Origin: Mesorhizobium sp. Pch-S
GTDB taxonomy: Bacteria > Pseudomonadota > Alphaproteobacteria > Rhizobiales > Rhizobiaceae
Assembly (NCBI RefSeq): GCF_004136315.1
Contig: NZ_CP029562.1
Span: 6,285,501 to 6,349,500, forward strand
Length of the DNA: 64,000 bases
Direction of reading: 5' to 3'
A program made the position numbers and the translations under genes. The notes beneath the pieces were generated by a model. The model was given only the letters and a program-made list of their open reading frames with translations. It ran no database searches and was not told the origin of the DNA. This document shows, one piece after another, positions 41,309 through 50,289 of this stretch; the first letter of the stretch is position 1, and each line of letters begins with the position of its first letter.

Positions 41309-41860
41309 TCACAAAAGCCTGCGAAACAGCCCCGGGTACGCCGTGACCAGACCATGCTCGTCGAATGCGACCTCGCGACGGAAGTCGCTATCCAGCGATT
41401 CATAAAGATAGAGCCTGCCCTCCTCCAGGCAGGTATAGCGCTGGGGGTCCGGAAAGACCTCGAGCGTCGGCGCGTAGACGTAGGCGGTGCGGATTTCCGC
41501 GCTTGCGCCCTTGGCCAGACGAAGCCGCTTCACCGGGAGTGTGTTGGTGAACGGGCTGACCGACAGGTCCGGCTCCAATGCGCCGTCCAGCGCCGGCACA
41601 GGCCGGCCGTTCATCGTCCAGTGCCCGGCACCGTCGGCTTCAAGCACCAACTCGTCCTTGCGGCCGACCAAAGCGACTTCCACGCGGCGGGTCAGCCAGT
41701 CCGTGCCAATCTCGATCCTGTAGTGGACCGCGAAAGGATGCGGATCAGATGAGATCGCAACCGCATCAACGGAGAGCCCGTCGCGCCCGGCATTCAGCAC
41801 CAGGTGCTGAGTGCCGCTGCCTTCCCACTCCTGCCATCGCGCAACGATTGTCGTATCCAT
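41309..41860 (-). CDS. Putative glycolipid-binding protein (DUF1089-like)
   Basis: 183 residues from the ATG at 41860. A GTG at 41890, 7 nt after the upstream stop, is a possible alternative start adding ten residues. Features recalling DUF1089 are the WQEWEGSGTQHLVL start, a beta-rich body with the paired HYRIEIGTDWLTRRVEV and DGAGHWTMNGRPVPAL, and the C-terminal EGRLYLYESLDSDF. No signal peptide. Function unknown. Probably co-transcribed with the truncated hemoglobin gene. Confidence 0.7.
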   Translation of the reverse strand: MDTTIVARWQEWEGSGTQHLVLNAGRDGLSVDAVAISSDPHPFAVHYRIEIGTDWLTRRVEVALVGRKDELVLEADGAGHWTMNGRPVPALDGALEPDLSVSPFTNTLPVKRLRLAKGASAEIRTAYVYAPTLEVFPDPQRYTCLEEGRLYLYESLDSDFRREVAFDEHGLVTAYPGLFRRLL

Positions 41861-41896
41861 CGGCCGACCCGTTCCTTTACTGCCGGCCACTATGCC

Positions 41897-42376
41897 TCAG
41901 CCGGCTGGTGGTTTGTAGGGCCCGCCCGGCACGCCCCAGCCCCATTGCGGCATCGGCTCTTCCTCCGGATCGCAGGTCGCGCCCAGATTCGAGTTCATCT
42001 TCGCCAGCCGTGTGCCCCATTCGATATAGGCTGCGAAGGCCGAGCGGAATTCCGGATCGTCCGGCAGACCCGCCTCGTCTGCCGAATCCATCAGAAGACT
42101 GATCCAGCGGCGGCGCTGCTCCTCGGTCAGATGTTTGTCGAGGTGATGCATCACCATCTCTCGATGTCCGCCATGCTTCTCGGAATAGGTCTTCGGTCCA
42201 CCGAAGACTTCGCCGATGAAGGCCGCTACGTGAGCGGGATGGTGCGGCGACATGTTCCGGAACACCGGCCCGACCACAGGGTCTTTCGCCACCTTGTCAT
42301 AGAAGATCGACGTCAGGCGGATGAGCCGGTCGGCTCCGCCGGCCCAATCGTAGAGCGTGGGTACATCCGCGGTCAT
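41897..42376 (-). CDS. glbO: Group II truncated hemoglobin
   Basis: 159 residues from the ATG at 42376 (GGGAGA upstream); an earlier in-frame start at 42409 is less likely. Group II features: VVGPVFRNMSPHHPAHVA, VFGGPKTYSEKHGGHREMVM with the proximal histidine in the following HHL, and RRRWISLLMD with the conserved G8 tryptophan. These proteins bind O2/NO and are linked to oxidative or nitrosative stress. It lies between tuf copy 2 and the DUF1089-like gene, separating tuf from tRNA-Trp. Confidence 0.88.
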   Translation of the reverse strand: MTADVPTLYDWAGGADRLIRLTSIFYDKVAKDPVVGPVFRNMSPHHPAHVAAFIGEVFGGPKTYSEKHGGHREMVMHHLDKHLTEEQRRRWISLLMDSADEAGLPDDPEFRSAFAAYIEWGTRLAKMNSNLGATCDPEEEPMPQWGWGVPGGPYKPPAG

Positions 42377-42490
42377 GCCGTCGTCTCCCTTGCTGACATG
42401 AAGGGACACAATGTCCCGAAACGCAGCCCAGGATGCAAGCTGACCGGACGGGCAGATTTGGCCTCAAGCCCGTCGAAGCATTTCCTCCTC

Positions 42491-42525
42491 GCAAAACAAA
42501 AAGGGCGGTCCGAAGACCGCCCTTT
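42491..42525 (-). terminator. Terminator of tuf copy 2
   Basis: AAAGGGCGGTC/GACCGCCCTTT (42500-42510 with 42515-42525) with a TTCG tetraloop on the minus strand and TTGTTTTGC after it. It lies 22 nt after the tuf stop. Confidence 0.92.
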
Positions 42526-42547
42526 CGTCATTCACCCAAACCGCCGA

Positions 42548-43723
<1,176 letters not shown>

Positions 43724-43771
43724 AGTCTCTTTCCTTGGACGGCCTGGACCTACGTTCAGTCGGATGCGCGG

Positions 43772-43800
43772 CGATTAGCGACAAAGGCCGCAAAACACAA
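43772..43800 (-). promoter_or_regulatory. Candidate promoter of tuf copy 2
   Basis: TTGTGT (43795-43800), 17 nt, TAATCG (43772-43777) on the minus strand, giving a leader of about 40 nt before the ATG with AAGGAAAGAG as ribosome site. The rest of the 337-nt gap up to 44,060 shows no gene; it must also hold the promoter of the plus-strand gene. Confidence 0.4.
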
Positions 43801-44060
43801 GCCTCTTGTAGCTGGCGTCGAAACCGCACGCATCGACTGCGCGGGATCAGTGCTGTGGATTTGACCGAATGTAGGAATTCAAACCTAGTTCGCAAGGGCA
43901 CTCCTGCGAGGTGCTCCGTTCACGGCCGGTCCACGATCTCGTGACGGCGCGCGATCATGTCGTGATTGGAAGCCGGCCAAGCACCGGCACATATCCGTCA
44001 TGCCCGCCGATGGTGCTTCCAGAAACCAGCCACGGGTTTGAAATCAAGGAGTTTTCGTCC

Positions 44061-44294
44061 ATGAACAAGATCGTTCTCACCGCAGCCGCCCTGCTGGTTG
44101 CCGCTTCCGGCAGCGCCTTCGCCGCCAACGGAACCTATGTGAAGAAGGCAAACCGCCACGTCGTCGAACAGGTCGATCAGACACCCACGGCTTCGATATC
44201 AGCGCCGATTGCGACACCCCGCGTCTCGCCGACCGACCAGGATCCCTTTACCATGCCTGACCCCGGCTACGGCCAGGGTATCTGGGGACAGTAA
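44061..44294 (+). CDS. Small secreted protein, 77 residues
   Basis: ATG at 44061 with AAGGAG 9 nt upstream. Signal peptide MNKIVLTAAALLVAASGSAFA (split here at residue 20 for length: core AAALLVAAS), cleavage near AFA-AN. The mature ~56 residues are Pro/Thr-rich and end DPGYGQGIWGQ. No known family. Followed by a strong terminator, so monocistronic. Confidence 0.7.
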   Translation: MNKIVLTAAALLVAASGSAFAANGTYVKKANRHVVEQVDQTPTASISAPIATPRVSPTDQDPFTMPDPGYGQGIWGQ

Positions 44295-44324
44295 GCGCTC
44301 CCGCAATCGAACAGCAGATCAAGA

Positions 44325-44355
44325 AAGGGCCGCGCGACTGTCGTCCGCGGCCCTT
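44325..44355 (+). terminator. Terminator after the small secreted protein
   Basis: AAGGGCCGCG (44325-44334) pairs with CGCGGCCCTT (44346-44355), followed by CCATATTTTAATTTT on the plus strand. Confidence 0.85.
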
Positions 44356-44384
44356 CCATATTTTAATTTTACGGGTTCGAAGCG

Positions 44385-44639
44385 TTAGGCCCGTCGACCA
44401 CTGATCGCGTGATAGCCCCACAGAACCACGACCGCACCGATCACGGCGACGATCAAGCTGTAGATATTGAGCCCGGTGACACCGGTAGCGCCAAAGGCGC
44501 TGAAGATCACACCACCGACAATCGCCCCGACGATGCCGAGCACGATATCCATCAGGAAGCCCTGACCACTCTTATTAACGATCTTGCTGCCGATGAAGCC
44601 GGCGATGACACCGAGGATAATCCAGCTGATGATTCCCAT
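44385..44639 (-). CDS. GlsB/YeaQ/YmgE-family stress-response membrane protein
   Basis: 84 residues from the ATG at 44639 (GGAGC upstream). Three hydrophobic segments with Gly-rich helices: MGIISWIILGVIAGFIGSKI, FLMDIVLGIVGAIVGGVIF and a C-terminal span with VAVIGAVVVLWGYH. This is the transglycosylase-associated/GlsB family, small inner-membrane proteins often induced by stress. Function not established. On the opposite strand from its neighbours. Confidence 0.88.
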   Translation of the reverse strand: MGIISWIILGVIAGFIGSKIVNKSGQGFLMDIVLGIVGAIVGGVIFSAFGATGVTGLNIYSLIVAVIGAVVVLWGYHAISGRRA

Positions 44640-44786
44640 TGCGCTGCTCCGTTTGCCCCCAGGCGGGCAGAGATTTCCATAGGGCGCGCCAAAGCTCAAG
44701 CTCGTCTTGAAATTGTCGTGTAGAGGGGCAATTGTCAGGGTGGGCCGGACTGAGTGGGCCAGGACTGTTCACAATGGAGATCCACG

Positions 44787-45233
44787 ATGGGACTGTTCGA
44801 CAACGCCGTTCCAGGCGGCAACATCACCAAACCCCTGATGATCGCGCTGGGCGCCCTGCTGGTGGGCAAAATGCTCGGTGGTGGCGGTTCGGCACAGCAG
44901 CCTGCGCCTGAACCCGCGGCACCCGACAACGCCGGTGCCGATGGCGGCCTGCTCGGCGGTCTTGGCGGTCTGCTCGACAAGCTGAAGGATGCCGGCCACG
45001 GTCAGGTTGCCGATTCCTGGGTTGGCACCGGTCAAAACCAGTCGATCGACGCCGGCACGCTCGGAAAGGCACTTGGCCCACAGGTAATCCGTGAGATCGC
45101 TGCTCGGACCGGTCTCGATGAACAGGAGCTGCTGAAACAATTGTCCAATGCTCTGCCGGGGGTTGTCGACAAGCTGACGCCCAACGGTCAGGTGCCTTCG
45201 CGCAACCAGCTCGAATCACTGTTTGGCAACTGA
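44787..45233 (+). CDS. YidB-like DUF937 protein
   Basis: 148 residues from the ATG at 44787 (MGLFDNAVPGG, GGAGATCC upstream). A hydrophobic N-terminal stretch (PLMIALGALLVGKMLGGGG), a Pro/Ala linker, then a domain with LGGLGGLLDKLKDAGHGQVA, DSWVGTGQNQSI and the C-terminal ELLKQLSNALPGVVDKLTPN. This arrangement matches YidB/DUF937 proteins of unknown function. Ends at a strong terminator. Confidence 0.85.
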   Translation: MGLFDNAVPGGNITKPLMIALGALLVGKMLGGGGSAQQPAPEPAAPDNAGADGGLLGGLGGLLDKLKDAGHGQVADSWVGTGQNQSIDAGTLGKALGPQVIREIAARTGLDEQELLKQLSNALPGVVDKLTPNGQVPSRNQLESLFGN

Positions 45234-45257
45234 GTTTCATACTTTTGCCGAATGAAG

Positions 45258-45287
45258 ACGGGCGCCTCGGCGCCCGTTTTTGTTTGA
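45258..45287 (+). terminator. Terminator after the YidB-like gene
   Basis: ACGGGCGC (45258-45265) pairs with GCGCCCGT (45270-45277) around CTCG, followed by TTTTGTTTG on the plus strand. Confidence 0.9.
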
Positions 45288-45470
45288 ACGACAGCCCCGC
45301 TTGCCGGCTGACGCATTCCGGAGAGACCTGCGGTTTCCGCCGCCGCAAAGGAACTTAATCGATTCCATCACGCATCTGCGCGATCACGTCTCCAATTGTG
45401 ACGAGACCGACCATTTCCTTGCCCCTTTTGGACAGCCAAAAAGGCGCCATCATCAAGGAGACGGACTTCC

Positions 45471-45767
45471 ATGACCGACCTTCGTTTCAACAATCCCGTT
45501 TCGATCTTCATGGGCCTCGGCTTCCCACGTGACGTGGACAATGCGCTCGAAGCCTATGACGTGTTGCTTGAATGGAACGGCACCCGCGACGACGACCATG
45601 CTGCGGCAATCGCTTCCTGCCGTGACGCCATCGCCCGCGTGCTACCTGCGGCAAAGGCTCGCGACGCGTTCGAACGTTTTGCGCACAACAAGGGTATCTT
45701 GACCGAAGAGGCACTCGACCGCGCCGCGCTCACCGTGGCGCAGGAATGGGGACGGCTCAGCGCCTAG
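45471..45767 (+). CDS. DUF982 domain protein
   Basis: 98 residues. It fits the small rhizobial DUF982 family: FNNPVSIFMGLGFPRDVDNA at the start, the conserved W of LLEWNGTRDDDH, and ARDAFERFAHNKGILTEEAL at the end. No signal or membrane segment. AAGGAGACGG precedes the ATG. Function unknown. Followed by its own terminator. Confidence 0.8.
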   Translation: MTDLRFNNPVSIFMGLGFPRDVDNALEAYDVLLEWNGTRDDDHAAAIASCRDAIARVLPAAKARDAFERFAHNKGILTEEALDRAALTVAQEWGRLSA

Positions 45768-45802
45768 CCTGCGTCGCTCATCAGCTTTTGAATCAACACG
45801 CG

Positions 45803-45833
45803 AAACGCCGCCACTCTCCCAGGGCGGCGTTTT
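45803..45833 (+). terminator. Terminator after the DUF982 gene
   Basis: AAACGCCGCC (45803-45812) pairs with GGCGGCGTTT (45823-45832), followed by TCTTT on the plus strand. Confidence 0.85.
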
Positions 45834-45976
45834 CTTTATGGTCAGCGGCGAGCAAAAAACTCCAACAGCCTTTGTAACGCGTTGTCAGGCAACGTTATTT
45901 CTTGGATTGCACAATTTCGGAACGAACCGTCCGCCTCCGCCGTTTCGGCTGTGTATCTCGATCAAAGGAGTGTGGA

Positions 45977-46330
45977 ATGGTCGCTACATCCAAACAGACG
46001 CACACCAACGGAACAGACATCCAGGCGGCACTCGAAGGGCAACTCGCGGAATTGCGCCGTGAGGTCGCAAAGCTCAACAAATCGCTGGCCGCGCGCGGAG
46101 CTGAGGTCTTCGACGAGGCCGTCGATCACGCCGATGACGCCTACCGGACCGCATCGGCAACCGCGGCAAGAGCCATGCGCCATCTGCGCAGCCAGGCACA
46201 ATCCGTTTCGGAAACGGCAAGGGAGAACCCGCGTGCCACGACCGCGGTCGTGGCGGTGGTCGGCGCTTTGGCGCTGCTTGCCGGCATGGCCCTGGCCAGA
46301 TCCCACAGCGGCAGGGACAGCTACTGGTAG
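45977..46330 (+). CDS. DUF883 (ElaB/YqjD-like) membrane-anchored protein
   Basis: 117 residues from the ATG at 45977, with AAAGGAG 7 nt upstream. Residues ~15-85 form a long amphipathic helix (AELRREVAKLNKSLAARGAE), and a single C-terminal membrane segment (TTAVVAVVGALALLAGMAL) precedes a short basic tail. ElaB/YqjD proteins anchor ribosomes or the cell envelope in stationary phase in E. coli; role here inferred. 51 nt before a small membrane gene. Confidence 0.8.
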   Translation: MVATSKQTHTNGTDIQAALEGQLAELRREVAKLNKSLAARGAEVFDEAVDHADDAYRTASATAARAMRHLRSQAQSVSETARENPRATTAVVAVVGALALLAGMALARSHSGRDSYW

Positions 46331-46381
46331 GCCGGTCCGACGGCTTGAACCGACCCCAGCAAACCTTGTGAGGAAATTGCC

Positions 46382-46549
46382 ATGGCTTCTTCCATGTTGA
46401 TCAGCATCCTGATCACCTTCCTGGTGATCGTGCTCGTGCTTTATCTCGTGCAGCGGCTGCCGCTCGACGGCCGCATCCGGCAAATCGTGCAGATCATCGT
46501 GATTCTGATCGGCATCGTGTCGCTGCTCAAATACCTGGCGGTGTTCTAA
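46382..46549 (+). CDS. Small two-span membrane protein, 55 residues
   Basis: Found by translating the sequence directly: ATG at 46382 with GAGGAAATT upstream, stop TAA at 46547-46549. Two hydrophobic segments (MLISILITFLVIVLVLYLV and IVQIIVILIGIVSLLKYLAV) flank a short polar turn RLPLDGRIR. It resembles the Thivi_2564-type small membrane proteins. It probably forms a two-gene unit with the DUF883 gene and ends at a strong terminator. Confidence 0.75.
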   Translation: MASSMLISILITFLVIVLVLYLVQRLPLDGRIRQIVQIIVILIGIVSLLKYLAVF

Positions 46550-46601
46550 CCAGCCCGCGCCGACGCCTCCACGCATGGAGGCGCCCCACTCGCAACAGGA
46601 T

Positions 46602-46630
46602 AAAGGCCGCGCGTCGCGCGGCCTTTATTT
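46602..46630 (+). terminator. Terminator after the small membrane gene
   Basis: AAAGGCCGCGC (46602-46612) pairs with GCGCGGCCTTT (46616-46626), followed by ATTTG on the plus strand. Confidence 0.85.
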
Positions 46631-46650
46631 GTCTCGATGACAGAATTGAC

Positions 46651-46724
46651 TGGAGCGGGTGAAGGGAATCGAACCCTCGTATTCAGCTTGGAAGGCTGCT
46701 GCTCTACCATTGAGCTACACCCGC
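46651..46724 (-). tRNA. tRNA-Gly (TCC)
   Basis: 74 nt with encoded CCA. Acceptor GCGGGTG/CACCCGC is perfect, T-arm GAGGGTTCGATTCCCTT is regular and the anticodon loop CTTCCAA shows TCC. The top pair of the anticodon stem is a G-A mismatch. Downstream of tRNA-Tyr on the same strand. Confidence 0.96.
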
Positions 46725-46845
46725 TTTGCGTCCGCATCCATAGAGGAGATGACGGCGATCCGGAAGCCCGTTCCACAAGAAATTTGGCCGACTGAACAAG
46801 GCAGCGGCCTTGCAGCCATTCGACACTGTTCTCTTGGAGAAGAAG

Positions 46846-46930
46846 TGGTGGGAGAAGTAGGACTCGAACCTACGAAGGCGTAGCCAGCGGATTTACAGTC
46901 CGCCCCCTTTGCCGCTCGGGACATTCTCCC
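46846..46930 (-). tRNA. tRNA-Tyr (GTA)
   Basis: 85 nt with encoded CCA, class II with a long variable arm. Acceptor GGGAGAA/TTCTCCC, anticodon loop ACTGTAAAT showing GTA, T-arm GTAGGTTCGAGTCCTAC. The gap to tRNA-Gly is 121 nt, and one promoter may serve both. Confidence 0.97.
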
Positions 46931-46981
46931 TTAACCGTGACCTGTCCCTGTTACGGGATCGGCCGGCCGGAAACCGGGTGC

Positions 46982-47010
46982 CTTATGGCGGTTGAGGTTC
47001 GGCCTGTCAA
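46982..47010 (-). promoter_or_regulatory. Promoter of tRNA-Tyr (and probably tRNA-Gly)
   Basis: A perfect -35 TTGACA (47005-47010), 17 nt spacer and -10 CATAAG (46982-46987) on the minus strand, followed by a GC-rich discriminator typical of stable-RNA promoters. About 50 nt before the tRNA-Tyr 5' end. Confidence 0.75.
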
Positions 47011-47228
47011 CCACGGCTGGCAACCACCAGGATGATTTTCTTCATCTCGGGCGGCAGCCGCTCCGACCAAACTCCGCAAACCTGTCGCGGCTAAGAGGAA
47101 AGTCGCGAAATGCGGCTCGCCTGACGAAGCTTCGGGCGATTGCCAAGCCCTGTTTCAAAGCCGGAACAAGGGGACCTCGACGCGATTCCGCAATCCCCGG
47201 AAAGAAAAACCGACATACCGGTTTACTT

Positions 47229-47257
47229 TTGGACACGGCCGCGACATCTCCGCTAAA
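47229..47257 (+). promoter_or_regulatory. Candidate promoter of rlmB
   Basis: TTGGAC (47229-47234), 17 nt, GCTAAA (47252-47257) on the plus strand, 30 nt before the rlmB ATG. The remainder of the 357-nt gap between tRNA-Tyr and rlmB shows no gene. Confidence 0.35.
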
Positions 47258-47287
47258 ACTGCGCGTGCGCAAAGCCGGAGCCACCTG

Positions 47288-48136
47288 ATGAGCAACGACA
47301 CCAAGAAGGGAACGCCGAAGGACAGCCACTACGCGCGGCTGCGGCGTGCGCATCGCGAGGAAAAGACCGGCGGGGCTCCGGCCTTCCGGCCGCGCCCGAA
47401 AGTTGCGCCAGGCGAAGGCCCGGCAAACGGGCTGGTGCGGCTCTATGGACTGCATACGGTGCGTGCGGCGCTCGACAATCCCGCCCGCCGCATCCGCTCC
47501 ATGCTGGTCACACGCAACGCGCTGGAGCGGCTCGACATCTCCGACATCACCGCTCTGCCTTTCACGGCCGAACTGGTCGAACCACGTGACATCGACAAGC
47601 TGACCGGATCGGACGCCGTACATCAGGGTGTCCTGATCGAGGCCGAGCCGCTGAAGCCAAAGCGGCTCGATGCACTCGGCGACAGCAATCTGGTGCTGGT
47701 TCTCGACCAGGTCACCGATCCGCACAATGTCGGCGCCATCCTGCGTTCGGCCGTCGCTTTCGGTGCCGGGGCGCTGATCACCACCGCGCGTCACAGCCCG
47801 CAGGAAAGCGGCGTTCTGGCAAAATCGGCATCCGGCGCGCTCGAGCATATCGACCACATCGAAGTGAAGAACCTCGCCGAGGCACTCGGCGAACTGCATG
47901 AGGCGGGTTTCCAGACGATCGGCCTCGATTCGGATGGACCGGCAGAGCTCGAGAAAACCTTCTCGGGCGACAGGATCGCCCTGGTGCTGGGTGCGGAAGG
48001 CAAGGGACTGCGCCAGAAGACCCGAGAGACGGTAACGGCACTGGCCAAGTTAGACATGCCAGGGGCCATCCGCTCGCTCAACGTCTCCAACGCCGCCGCA
48101 GTAGCGCTCTACGCGGTGCGACGCTTCCTCGGCTGA
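47288..48136 (+). CDS. rlmB: 23S rRNA 2'-O-methyltransferase, RlmB/TrmH family
   Basis: SpoU-type methyltransferase; RlmB methylates G2251 in the P-loop of 23S rRNA. 282 residues. Basic N-terminal tail (~45 residues), the L30e-like substrate domain (GLVRLYGLHTVRAALDNPAR), then the knotted catalytic domain with motif 1 DPHNVGAILRSAVAF, motif 2 ALVLGAEGKGLRQ and motif 3 IRSLNVSNAAAVALY. ATG at 47288. Single gene. Confidence 0.93.
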   Translation: MSNDTKKGTPKDSHYARLRRAHREEKTGGAPAFRPRPKVAPGEGPANGLVRLYGLHTVRAALDNPARRIRSMLVTRNALERLDISDITALPFTAELVEPRDIDKLTGSDAVHQGVLIEAEPLKPKRLDALGDSNLVLVLDQVTDPHNVGAILRSAVAFGAGALITTARHSPQESGVLAKSASGALEHIDHIEVKNLAEALGELHEAGFQTIGLDSDGPAELEKTFSGDRIALVLGAEGKGLRQKTRETVTALAKLDMPGAIRSLNVSNAAAVALYAVRRFLG

Positions 48137-48478
48137 GTTGTTTCCCCAAAAAGAATGCCCTCGCGTTGGGGTCGAGGGCAAGGGCTTGCGCCTGAACATG
48201 AGACCCTGATCGAAGCGGAACATCGCCGAACCGGGTCATGATGGGTCGATCCACCTCGCCGCCAGAGCGTTTTCACGAAACGCGGAAATGCTCTGACGAC
48301 GAAGCGGATCTGGTGGCGGTCCGCCGCTCCCAGCTGACCGCGATCGGGAACCCGCCCTCCCGGAGCCGCCGGGCGTCATCCTCCTCCGAGGACACTTCGT
48401 GCCGAAAGACGCTTCGAACGCAGGCTTTAGAAATGGGCCGATCCTGAGGAATGGGCCCGAGCAGAGGTTCCCTTGAGA
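48137..48478. other. Gap after rlmB with a hairpin and a degenerate repeat
   Basis: No supported gene in these 342 nt. TGCCCTCG/CGAGGGCA (48156-48163 with 48173-48180) could end rlmB transcription but has no T-tract. CAGAGCGTTTTC/GGAAATGCTCTG (48263-48274 with 48284-48295) is a degenerate copy of the palindrome at 57.96 kb. Confidence 0.5.
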
Positions 48479-49363
48479 TCACGCCACCGGATGCCCGGCC
48501 ATCAGCTCCAGCGCCTTGACCACACCCGAATGATCGTCCCTGGCACCGCCATTGGCCGCGCACGCGTTGAAGAGCTGCTGCGTGGTCGAGGTGTTGGGCA
48601 AGGCGACGCCCAGCGACTTGGCACCTTCCAGCGCCAGGTTCAGATCTTTCTGGTGCAGCTCGATGCGGAAACCCGGCGCGAAGCTGCGCTTGATCATGCG
48701 CTCGCCATGGACCTCCAGGATGCGTGAATTGGCAAGCCCCCCCATCAATGCCTGTCGCACCTTCGCCGGATCGGCACCCGCCTTCGACGCAAACACCAGC
48801 GCCTCGGCGACGGCCTCGATGGTAAGCGCGACGATGATCTGGTTGGCCACCTTCGCGGTCTGGCCGGAACCGTTCGGGCCGACAAGGGTGATGTTCTTGC
48901 CGAGCTTGTCGAAGATCGGCCTCGCGCGATCGAACGAAGCCTCCTCGCCGCCGACCATGATGGCGAGCGAAGCAGCCTTTGCGCCGACCTCGCCGCCCGA
49001 AACCGGAGCGTCGAGATAGTCCGCGCCCGTTGTCTTGACCTTGGCGGCGAACTCCTTGGTGAAGATCGGTGAGATCGAGCTCATGTCGATGACCAGCTTG
49101 CCGGTTGACAGGCCCTCGGCGACGCCCTTGCCGCCGAACAGGACTTCCTCGACCTGCGGGGTGTCCGGAACCATCAGGATGATGATGTCGGCCGCACGCG
49201 CCACCGCATCATTACCGGTCACCACCTTGATGCCCTTGGCGGAAAGCTCCGGCGCGGGCTTTGCGAAATGGTCGGTGGTCACGACCTCATAGCCGGCGTC
49301 GAGCAGATGTCCCGCCATCGGCGTGCCCATGATGCCCAGGCCGATGAAACCGATCTTTTCCAT
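48479..49363 (-). CDS. glxR: Tartronate semialdehyde reductase (2-hydroxy-3-oxopropionate reductase)
   Basis: Reduces tartronate semialdehyde to D-glycerate with NAD(P)H. 294 residues from the ATG at 49363, 8 nt after AAGGA; an ATG six bases earlier is also possible. Rossmann motif IGFIGLGIMGTPMAGHLLDA, the catalytic-site loop APVSGGEVGAKAASLAIMVG, and the lysine of GQTAKVANQI. Beta-hydroxyacid dehydrogenase family. Last gene of gcl-hyi-glxR. Confidence 0.93.
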   Translation of the reverse strand: MEKIGFIGLGIMGTPMAGHLLDAGYEVVTTDHFAKPAPELSAKGIKVVTGNDAVARAADIIILMVPDTPQVEEVLFGGKGVAEGLSTGKLVIDMSSISPIFTKEFAAKVKTTGADYLDAPVSGGEVGAKAASLAIMVGGEEASFDRARPIFDKLGKNITLVGPNGSGQTAKVANQIIVALTIEAVAEALVFASKAGADPAKVRQALMGGLANSRILEVHGERMIKRSFAPGFRIELHQKDLNLALEGAKSLGVALPNTSTTQQLFNACAANGGARDDHSGVVKALELMAGHPVA

Positions 49364-49446
49364 TGTCATTGTCCTTTTCGAAGTCAATCGTCCTCCCGCC
49401 AGCCGGCTCCGCCGCTGGACGAGGTAGAAGTTTCCAGAGGGTGCGG

Positions 49447-50244
49447 TCAGGCTGCGGCGCTGCCCTTGCCGGTCAGAGCCTGGAACCAGCCCAGCCCGGC
49501 CTCGGTGCCGGCCTTCGGCTTGTATTCAGCGCCGATCCAGCCCGCATAGCCGATGCGGTCGATGTGCTCGTACAGGAATCGATAGTTGATCTCGCCCGTC
49601 CCCGGCTCGTTGCGTCCGGGATTGTCCGCAAGCTGGATATGCGCGATGCGGCTGAGATTGGCCTCGATCGTGCGGGCGAGATCCCCCTCCATGACCTGCA
49701 TGTGATAGATGTCGTACTGCAGATAGAGATTCTTCGAGCCGACCCGCTCGATGATCTCGAGCGCCTGCCTGGTGTTGGTCAGGAAGAAGCCCGGAATGTC
49801 GCGGGTGTTGATCGGTTCGATCAAGAGCTTGATACCCGCCTGCTCCAGTTTTTCGGCGGCGAAGCCGAGATTCTCGATGAAGACATTTTCCAATGCCTGG
49901 GTCGACACGCCGGCCGGCGTGATACCGGCAAGGCAGTTGAGCTGGTCGCAACCAAGGGCATGGGCATAGGTGATAGCCTTGGCAACACCCTGCCGGAACT
50001 CGTGGATACGGTCCGGCAGCACGGCGATACCACGTTCGCCCTTGCCCCAGTCACCGACCGGAAGGTTGAACAGGACCTGTGTCAGGCCGTTCTTCTTCAA
50101 TCTGGCGGCGACCGCCTCGGGCGTGTGATCGTAAGGACCGATATATTCGACCCCCTTGAAGCCGGCGCGGGCCGCGGCGTCGAAACGATCGAGAAATTCA
50201 TGCTCGTTGAAGAGCATCGAAAGATTGGCTGAAAACCGTGGCAT
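49447..50244 (-). CDS. hyi: Hydroxypyruvate isomerase
   Basis: Interconverts hydroxypyruvate and tartronate semialdehyde. 265 residues, an AP-endonuclease-2-like TIM barrel. MPRFSANLSMLFNEHEFLDR, metal-site residues in LLIEPINTRDIPGFFL, YDIYHMQVMEGDLART and NPGRNEPGTGEINYRFLYEH. Within the gcl operon, 45 nt after gcl and 83 nt before glxR. Confidence 0.94.
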   Translation of the reverse strand: MPRFSANLSMLFNEHEFLDRFDAAARAGFKGVEYIGPYDHTPEAVAARLKKNGLTQVLFNLPVGDWGKGERGIAVLPDRIHEFRQGVAKAITYAHALGCDQLNCLAGITPAGVSTQALENVFIENLGFAAEKLEQAGIKLLIEPINTRDIPGFFLTNTRQALEIIERVGSKNLYLQYDIYHMQVMEGDLARTIEANLSRIAHIQLADNPGRNEPGTGEINYRFLYEHIDRIGYAGWIGAEYKPKAGTEAGLGWFQALTGKGSAAA

Positions 50245-50289
50245 AGCGGAACTTTCTTGGAAATTGAGTCAACGACTTCAGGAACAGAT

